Source of the DNA: Phycisphaera sp.
GTDB lineage: Bacteria > Planctomycetota > Phycisphaerae > Phycisphaerales > Phycisphaeraceae
Reading direction: 5' to 3'
Assembly (NCBI GenBank): GCA_016125215.1
Contig: WGMF01000028.1
Location: forward strand, 62,001 to 126,000
Length of the DNA stretch: 64,000 bases
The position numbers were made by a program, and so were the translations under genes. This document shows, piece after piece, positions 59,092 through 64,000 of this stretch. The notes below the pieces were generated by a model. The model worked only from the letters and a program-made list of their open reading frames with translations, was not told the DNA's origin and made no database searches. The stretch's first letter is position 1, and every line of letters begins with the position of its first letter.

Positions 59092-61922
59092 ACCCGACCC
59101 CCCCGCTCAAGACTCTGTTCGATGATCCCCGCACGGTCGAACACGCCATCGGCACAGATCGACTCCAGGCCATCGGGATAATCCGTCGGTTCGCCCGGCG
59201 GCCAGAAGTGGCCCGCACGCAGCTTGCGGATCACCCCGTCCCGCACCGCCATCGCACCGTCGAGATCGCCCGCGTCCCACTCGGCCGGCACAAACCGCGT
59301 CCCCTTGACCTTGCGCGGCAGGTTGAAATAACCAAGCTCCACCCCGCCGTTCACTCCCATCGTCTGTGCAAGCACCCGGTACAACGGCAACTGCAGGTCG
59401 ACCCACTCTTTCCCGTCACCGACGCGCCTGCGGTGTTGGCCCTCCGGGGTCTTGGGGTTGTCCGCCGTCTTGAAGTCGATGATGCGGTAGCCACGCTCGG
59501 GGTGCATGTCGATGCGGTCGATCCGGCCGGTGAGGCCAAAGGGCTTGCCGTCCAGTTCGATAGTTGCATTCGCCTCACTCTCGACCTTACGCGGAAGGAT
59601 GCGCCAACCCTCGCGCCGCATGGCCGACTGCACATGGGCAAAAGCCTCAAGCCTCTCAAGGGCCTGCGCCTTCTGCATCACCACCGCCACCGGTGGGTGT
59701 GATCCGAACCCCTTGGCAACGAGCTTGTCCAGTGCGTCACGGAGATAACCCGCCATCCGCTGGGCGTCATCGCAATCCGCAAGGTCGGATGAGCCGAAGT
59801 CCTCAAGCGTGTCGTGGACCAGCGTCCCGAAGCGCGCCGCGTCCAACTCACGTGGCGACTCGTCAACCCCCCTGAGCTTGAGCACGTGCTTGAGATAGAA
59901 GCGATACGGGCACGCCAGGTAGTCCCGGAACGCGGTGACACGCAGTGAATCGATCGGCTTGAACGCTTGCGTGTCGGGCAACGGGATCAGGAAATCGCTT
60001 ACCCCGCCGGGCTGGGTGAGTTGCGGGACAGGCTCGGCGTGACTCTTGAAAAAAGCCCCGATGACGCCCGGCAGTTCTTTGTCATCCCGGGCCATGAGCA
60101 GTCGGCTGGGCGAGAGCGGGTAGCCCTCGGTGTCACGCCGCGCCGCGATGAGCGTGACGTGCTCGTGGCTTTGCAGAATCGAAGTCAACCGCACGAGGTC
60201 ACGCACGTAACGACGGGCATTGTCAGTCAAGCCGAGCGTTCGACGCGCGGGTTCGGGGAGGAAAGCGTCGCCCGTGACACTCTCGGGGATCAGCCCCTCG
60301 TTGAAGCCGGTGACGATGATGGCCGGCGCGTCGTCGAGCGCCAGCTCGAGAAAGCCCACGATTTCCACCGCGTCGCCCTCCGTCGGCGGTGGCGCAATCC
60401 GCTGTGACGCCAGCGCACGCAAGACCCACAGCGCCGCATCCGCCGCGCTGCCAACCGGTGAGAACGGGCAACCCCGCAGCGAAGCCAGGTCGCCCAGCGC
60501 ATCGCCGATCGCTCGCAACGGCTCGATCATCGCGTGGTCGTCGGCTTCGTAGTGGCGGAGTTCCAAGTGACCGTAGAGCGTCTTGAGCATCGCGGCCAAG
60601 GGACCGGCCCACTCGTGAAGGGGTTTGCGTCTGGAGGTCCCGGGTAAGAGCAAAGCGATCGCGTCGTGGGCGTGTTTGAGGTTCTCTTGAGTTTCATCCT
60701 GCCCCAGCCAACCGTCGGTCAAGGTGCCTGTGAAATGGTCCCGCATGTAGCGGTCAAGGAGAGTGATCCACTCGGCCCGCGCGCCGCCTGCGTTTATCCG
60801 GTCAAGGTACGCCTCGATGTCGGGGTGCCGCAGGAGTGTGGCAAACTCATCGATGCGGTGTGATGCGGACCATCGTGCCCACGCATCGAGCAAGTGAGCG
60901 GGTCGGGACCGCGCGACCATCCGACCCTGGGCCGGCCGCGCGGGGACGCCCGCCAATGACATGGCCCTTTCGATCGGCTCAGACAGCGCGTCGTCGCCCA
61001 TGCCGACCGTGATCCCACCGTCGGGTTGAAGGAGTGGGTCCCCCGTCGAAGCGATCACACGCAACACATCCACCGCCTGGTCGTGCCACGCATCGACCGT
61101 ACGGACCTGCTCGGGCTTGATCGGCAGGTGACGCGCCGCCCACCGTGCCACAATGGGCCTGCCCCACACATCAAAACCATCCCGGCTCGACTCCGGCGCG
61201 TGGACCAGCACCGTGACGCGCCCGGCGACCTGCCCGAGCATCTCCGCCAGCGTTTGGCCGAAGTCGATCGCGCCGACTAATACAATGTCACATTCCGTCC
61301 TGCAGACCCCCTCCTCGATCGCCGATCGGCGTGCCCCGTCACGGTCGGTCAGGCCGTGAAGAGCCAATAATTTTTCGTAAGCCTCTTCGAGCGATGACAG
61401 CACATCCCATCGTGGCGCGTCCACGAAGTCGGGCAGCTCGGCCAATCGCACCCCCGCCTCGCGCATCGACCAGCCCTCGGCCGCGAGCGTCTGGCGAAGC
61501 TTGTCGAGTTCCTCGGATAGCGCCAGCCAGCCCTGCGTGTCATCACGTTCGGGCAATCGGCTCGTCAAGCCTTGTAAGCCCTGCGTATCAAACCGACGCA
61601 ACACCTCCAGCCACGCCGCAAGCCGGGCCGACCCCTCCACAACTCGCGCCTCAGACGTGTACAACACCTCGGGCAAACTTCCGGGGGTCAGCATCGTCGG
61701 CGGGATGAGCACGCGCTCGCCCGTGGCCCCGGTGAGCAATTCGAGCAGCCGCCGCTGCGCCCGCGCCCCCGGAAGGACCAGCGTGACACCCGACAGGTCC
61801 CACTCGTGATCGTTCGCGTAACGCTCAAGCAACCACTCGACCGCCATCGCCAGGCACGGCCGATCCCACCCGAGAAAAACCCGGTCTGTCACCGCCCCCG
61901 TGCTGGATCGTCGCTTATCCAC
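59088..61922 (-). CDS. addB: AddB-type PD-(D/E)XK nuclease partner of AddA
   Basis: This 944-residue protein opens with an inactivated helicase-like region lacking a Walker A motif (TLVLPGARAQRRLLELL). It ends in a PD-(D/E)XK nuclease domain: YLACPYRFYLKHVLKL, EANATIELDGKPFGLTGRID, YRIIDFKTAD and LQLPLYRVL. This architecture is that of AddB. Classical AddB has four iron-sulfur cysteines; here the first is visible in LACPYRF, but no C-terminal CxxC cluster is seen. The 4-bp overlap with addA supports a two-subunit complex for recombination repair. Confidence 0.85.
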   Translation of the reverse strand: MDKRRSSTGAVTDRVFLGWDRPCLAMAVEWLLERYANDHEWDLSGVTLVLPGARAQRRLLELLTGATGERVLIPPTMLTPGSLPEVLYTSEARVVEGSARLAAWLEVLRRFDTQGLQGLTSRLPERDDTQGWLALSEELDKLRQTLAAEGWSMREAGVRLAELPDFVDAPRWDVLSSLEEAYEKLLALHGLTDRDGARRSAIEEGVCRTECDIVLVGAIDFGQTLAEMLGQVAGRVTVLVHAPESSRDGFDVWGRPIVARWAARHLPIKPEQVRTVDAWHDQAVDVLRVIASTGDPLLQPDGGITVGMGDDALSEPIERAMSLAGVPARPAQGRMVARSRPAHLLDAWARWSASHRIDEFATLLRHPDIEAYLDRINAGGARAEWITLLDRYMRDHFTGTLTDGWLGQDETQENLKHAHDAIALLLPGTSRRKPLHEWAGPLAAMLKTLYGHLELRHYEADDHAMIEPLRAIGDALGDLASLRGCPFSPVGSAADAALWVLRALASQRIAPPPTEGDAVEIVGFLELALDDAPAIIVTGFNEGLIPESVTGDAFLPEPARRTLGLTDNARRYVRDLVRLTSILQSHEHVTLIAARRDTEGYPLSPSRLLMARDDKELPGVIGAFFKSHAEPVPQLTQPGGVSDFLIPLPDTQAFKPIDSLRVTAFRDYLACPYRFYLKHVLKLRGVDESPRELDAARFGTLVHDTLEDFGSSDLADCDDAQRMAGYLRDALDKLVAKGFGSHPPVAVVMQKAQALERLEAFAHVQSAMRREGWRILPRKVESEANATIELDGKPFGLTGRIDRIDMHPERGYRIIDFKTADNPKTPEGQHRRRVGDGKEWVDLQLPLYRVLAQTMGVNGGVELGYFNLPRKVKGTRFVPAEWDAGDLDGAMAVRDGVIRKLRAGHFWPPGEPTDYPDGLESICADGVFDRAGIIEQSLERGGRV

Positions 61923-61956
61923 CGGTGCATCGTACCGTCAAACAAGAGGGGGAAGT

Positions 61957-61987
61957 AGCCGCAAATGAACGCGAGTAGACGCAAATG
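61957..61987. repeat. Dispersed repeat GCCGCAAA..GACGCGAAT, copy 2
   Basis: AGCCGCAAATGAACGCGAGT with AGACGCAAATG, a diverged copy of 18134-18163, in the addB-moxR gap. No other signal was seen in that gap. Confidence 0.5.
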
Positions 61988-62037
61988 AAAACAGCAGTGA
62001 CTGGGCGCTGTCATGCCTCATGCCTAAACACGATTCC

Positions 62038-63060
62038 TCACACGCTTCCCACGCCGGCCTCGACGGGCATCGTGTCGACGATGTCGTTGAGGACCATGTC
62101 CGGCGTCACGCCCTCGGCCTGGCCCTCGAAGTTGAGCAGGATGCGGTGACGAAGCGCCGGGAGCACGACGCTCTTGATGTCGTCGATCGAGACGTGGGCA
62201 CGGCTGTCCATCAGTGCGCGCACCTTGCCCCCGAGTACGAGGGATTGGGCGGCACGGGGTGAGGCGCCGAAACGGATGAACTGCTTGGTCAGCTTGGTGG
62301 CGTGTTCGCCCTCGGAGTGGGTCGCCAAGACACAACGGATGGCGTAGTCCTGCACGTGCGGTGCGATGATGACCCGGCGGACGAGCTTCTGGTGTTCGAT
62401 GATCGTCTTCTCGTCGAGCACGGCGTCAATAGTCGGCTCGGTCGCCATCGTGGTGCGATTGATGATCTCGTGCAGGTCCTCGCGCGAGCTGTAACCCACC
62501 ATGAGCTTGAAGAGGAAGCGGTCGAGCTGCGCTTCGGGCAGCGGGTAGGTGCCCTCCTGCTCGATGGGGTTCTGCGTGGCCATGACGAAGAAAGGTTTGG
62601 GCATGTGGTGCGTGACGCCGGCCACGGTGACGCTTTTTTCCTGCATCGCTTCGAGCATGGCGCTCTGGGTCTTGGGCGTGGCACGGTTGACTTCGTCAGC
62701 CAGGACCATCTGCGCGAAGATCGGCCCGGGCTGGAATCGGAACTCACGCTTGCCAGTGGCGGGGTCTTCGTTGACGATCGTCGTGCCGGTGATGTCGGCG
62801 GGCATCAGGTCGGGCGTGAATTGGATGCGTGCGAACTTGAGCGACAGCGCCTGCGAGAGCGAACGGATGAGCAAGGTCTTGCCCAGGCCGGGGACGCCTT
62901 CGAGCAAAACGTGCCCGCCGACGAAGAGCGACGTGAGCACGCCGTCGACGATCTCGTCGTGGCCGACGATGACTTTCTTGACCTGCTCGCGCACGGCCTG
63001 GTAGGCCTGGACGAACCTGGACGCTTGTTCAAGAACCTGCTGGTCATCGGAGAGGGCCAT
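62038..63060 (-). CDS. MoxR-family AAA+ ATPase
   Basis: From ATG 63060, behind AGGAG, this 340-residue protein has Walker A LLEGVPGLGKTLLIRSL, Walker B MVLADEVNRATPKTQSAML and sensor-1 VMATQNPIEQEGTYPLPEAQ. MoxR ATPases act as chaperones for metal insertion or complex assembly, typically together with DUF58 and von Willebrand A proteins. The truncated membrane-protein gene upstream on the same strand fits such a locus. Confidence 0.94.
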   Translation of the reverse strand: MALSDDQQVLEQASRFVQAYQAVREQVKKVIVGHDEIVDGVLTSLFVGGHVLLEGVPGLGKTLLIRSLSQALSLKFARIQFTPDLMPADITGTTIVNEDPATGKREFRFQPGPIFAQMVLADEVNRATPKTQSAMLEAMQEKSVTVAGVTHHMPKPFFVMATQNPIEQEGTYPLPEAQLDRFLFKLMVGYSSREDLHEIINRTTMATEPTIDAVLDEKTIIEHQKLVRRVIIAPHVQDYAIRCVLATHSEGEHATKLTKQFIRFGASPRAAQSLVLGGKVRALMDSRAHVSIDDIKSVVLPALRHRILLNFEGQAEGVTPDMVLNDIVDTMPVEAGVGSV

Positions 63061-63080
63061 GTGGGGACTCCTGTTGATAG

Positions 63081-63296
63081 TTAACCGCCAAGACGCCAAG
63101 GACGCCAAGAGGGGAGGAAAGATAAGAGAAACCGCAGATTGCGCTGATGACGCAGATCAGATTTTCCAAGCAGGAGAACATGAACTTCAGTATTCATTCT
63201 GTAATCTGTGTCATCTGTGAAATCTGCGGTTTCTGTATCGTACTGTCCATGATCCTTGGCGCACCCTCTTGGCGATCTTGGCGTCTTGGCGGTTAA
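63081..63296. repeat. Nested palindromic repeat in the moxR leader
   Basis: The outer arms are TTAACCGCCAAGACGCCAAG at 63081 and its inverted copy ending at 63296, extending to about 32 bp with two mismatches. The inner arms are AGAAACCGCAGATT at 63127-63160 and its inverted counterpart at 63200-63234. The whole 216-bp unit is palindromic and starts exactly at the stop codon of the upstream gene. It is probably a miniature repeat element. Confidence 0.75.
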
Positions 63297-64000
63297 TGGT
63301 CTTTGTTTTCATCCAATCGTTGCTGTGCGCGTCGTTTGGCGTCAAGGAGGCGGCTGGTGGTGGCGGGTGTATCGGACTGTGGACGCGGGGCGGTGTCACG
63401 GTGGCGGCTGCGCGGGGCGTCGGCGGTGGCGGCGCCGACGGCGGCGGCGAAGTCTTCCGAGGCCTCCGCGCCCTCGGCCGCCTCGAACTTGCGCGTTGTG
63501 ACGGGCTTGGGGGATTGGGAAACGGCAGGCTGACCCGGGATGACATTGGCATCGGGGATAGTGCCGGGGGCATCACGTTGGGCCGCTAACTTCTGGTCCG
63601 TCGCGGCGGCGCGGCGTTTGAGTGCGGTGAGGGTCGCTTCGGACTGGACCTCGCGCGGCTTGAGCCAGGTACGCACCGCCGCGACCTGCGCCAAGGCAAA
63701 GCCCCACATCGCCCCGAGGTCCCACGCGATGCGACGCACCGCCACGTCGAACACCATCAGGGCAATGAGCCACATCAGCAGCGGCCGCCACAGCGGGCGG
63801 ATCGAACGCGAGGCGTTGATGCCGTCGCGGGTGAACAGGGCCTTGGCGTTTTCGAGGTCGGGCGACAAGACACGTCCGCCGGTGATCTGAGCGACCTTCT
63901 TCAAGAGTTCCTGGTTGGCGGTAAATCGGCGAAGCTCTGCCCCGGGCGGTTTGCTTGTGCCGCCGAAGATCGCCTGCGGCTCTGAGTTGTTCTGTGATCG
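63293..64000 (-). CDS. C-terminal end of a membrane protein in the moxR locus (partial)
   Basis: The frame stays open to the right edge, so at least 235 C-terminal residues are visible and the start lies outside. A segment TANQELLKKVAQITGGRV resembles the end of the von Willebrand A/glutamine-amidotransferase-like domains in large planctomycete membrane proteins. It is followed by a membrane helix (PLLMWLIALMVFDVAVRRI) and a charged, Ala-rich tail (KRRAQQRLDENKDH). TTG 63904 is internal and not the start. The stop codon TAA is the first part of the palindromic repeat. The assignment to a VWA-type protein rests on context and is tentative. Confidence 0.65.
   Translation of the reverse strand, partial: RSQNNSEPQAIFGGTSKPPGAELRRFTANQELLKKVAQITGGRVLSPDLENAKALFTRDGINASRSIRPLWRPLLMWLIALMVFDVAVRRIAWDLGAMWGFALAQVAAVRTWLKPREVQSEATLTALKRRAAATDQKLAAQRDAPGTIPDANVIPGQPAVSQSPKPVTTRKFEAAEGAEASEDFAAAVGAATADAPRSRHRDTAPRPQSDTPATTSRLLDAKRRAQQRLDENKDH

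Overview
The window is GC-rich (roughly 60-65% by eye) and reads as a chromosomal segment of a planctomycete, most likely of the Phycisphaerae type. Four things point there: a giant surface protein with an N-terminal LEPR-XLL motif, a tandem run of PEP-CTERM proteins, an FHA-CpaF fusion in a Tad pilus locus, and a sulfatase and glycosidase set among housekeeping genes. Several families of palindromic intergenic repeats are also present. No rRNA, tRNA, CRISPR array or transposase was seen.

Layout. 1-3358: end of a Tad/Flp pilus operon (cpaB, FHA-cpaF, tadB) on +. 3409-8228: a run on - (kelch-type secreted protein, rimO, SpoIID-like lipoprotein, pseudopilin). 8389-14011: recJ, class II aldolase and a large secreted clan GH-A glycosidase on +. 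14040-18083: zinc alcohol dehydrogenase, sulfatase and guaB on -. 18301-22420: GT87-like membrane protein, lepA and a two-gene nucleotidyltransferase module on +. 22491-24484: amidase-like protein, small lipoprotein and a CarH-like regulator on -. 24850-28764: adk, a membrane protein, ddl, a flavin/PLP-oxidase-like protein (on -) and a GAF-PP2C phosphatase. 28776-29917: a low-GC mobile-looking cassette. 29894-32006: ptsH, ptsN, hpf and a DUF502 protein on -. 32128-32769: coaB. 32865-46361: one 4498-residue gene. 46810-49945: EamA transporter, SGNH hydrolase and GH4 glycosidase on -. 50273-54103: six PEP-CTERM genes on +, four of them joined by 4-bp ATGA stop/start overlaps, plus a decayed PEP-CTERM tail. 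54177-61922: Gfo/Idh/MocA oxidoreductase, cyclophilin, addA and addB on -. 62038-64000: moxR and the end of a membrane protein on -.

The most unusual feature is 28776-29917. The last 22 bp of the ptsH gene occur twice, 1120 bp apart, and between the copies lies a clearly AT-richer segment. That segment has terminal inverted repeats made of a palindromic family (ACTGGCGG...CCGCCAGT) that also occurs, without cargo, at 4568-4641. It carries two unrecognised, apparently coupled small genes and no recombinase. It looks like a non-autonomous element integrated at the 3' end of ptsH that rebuilt the gene's last codons.

Other points worth attention: the giant LEPR-XLL protein ending in a metzincin-like HExxHxxGxxH site; a PEP-CTERM tail relic and near-identical 3' tags in the PEP-CTERM array; a CarH-like regulator that keeps Wx9EH but lacks the cobalamin-binding histidine; an amidase-like protein without its zinc ligands; a 7-bp tandem repeat inside rimO; and a promoter followed by two terminator hairpins in front of adk.

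All calls are from reading the sequence; no database search was possible.
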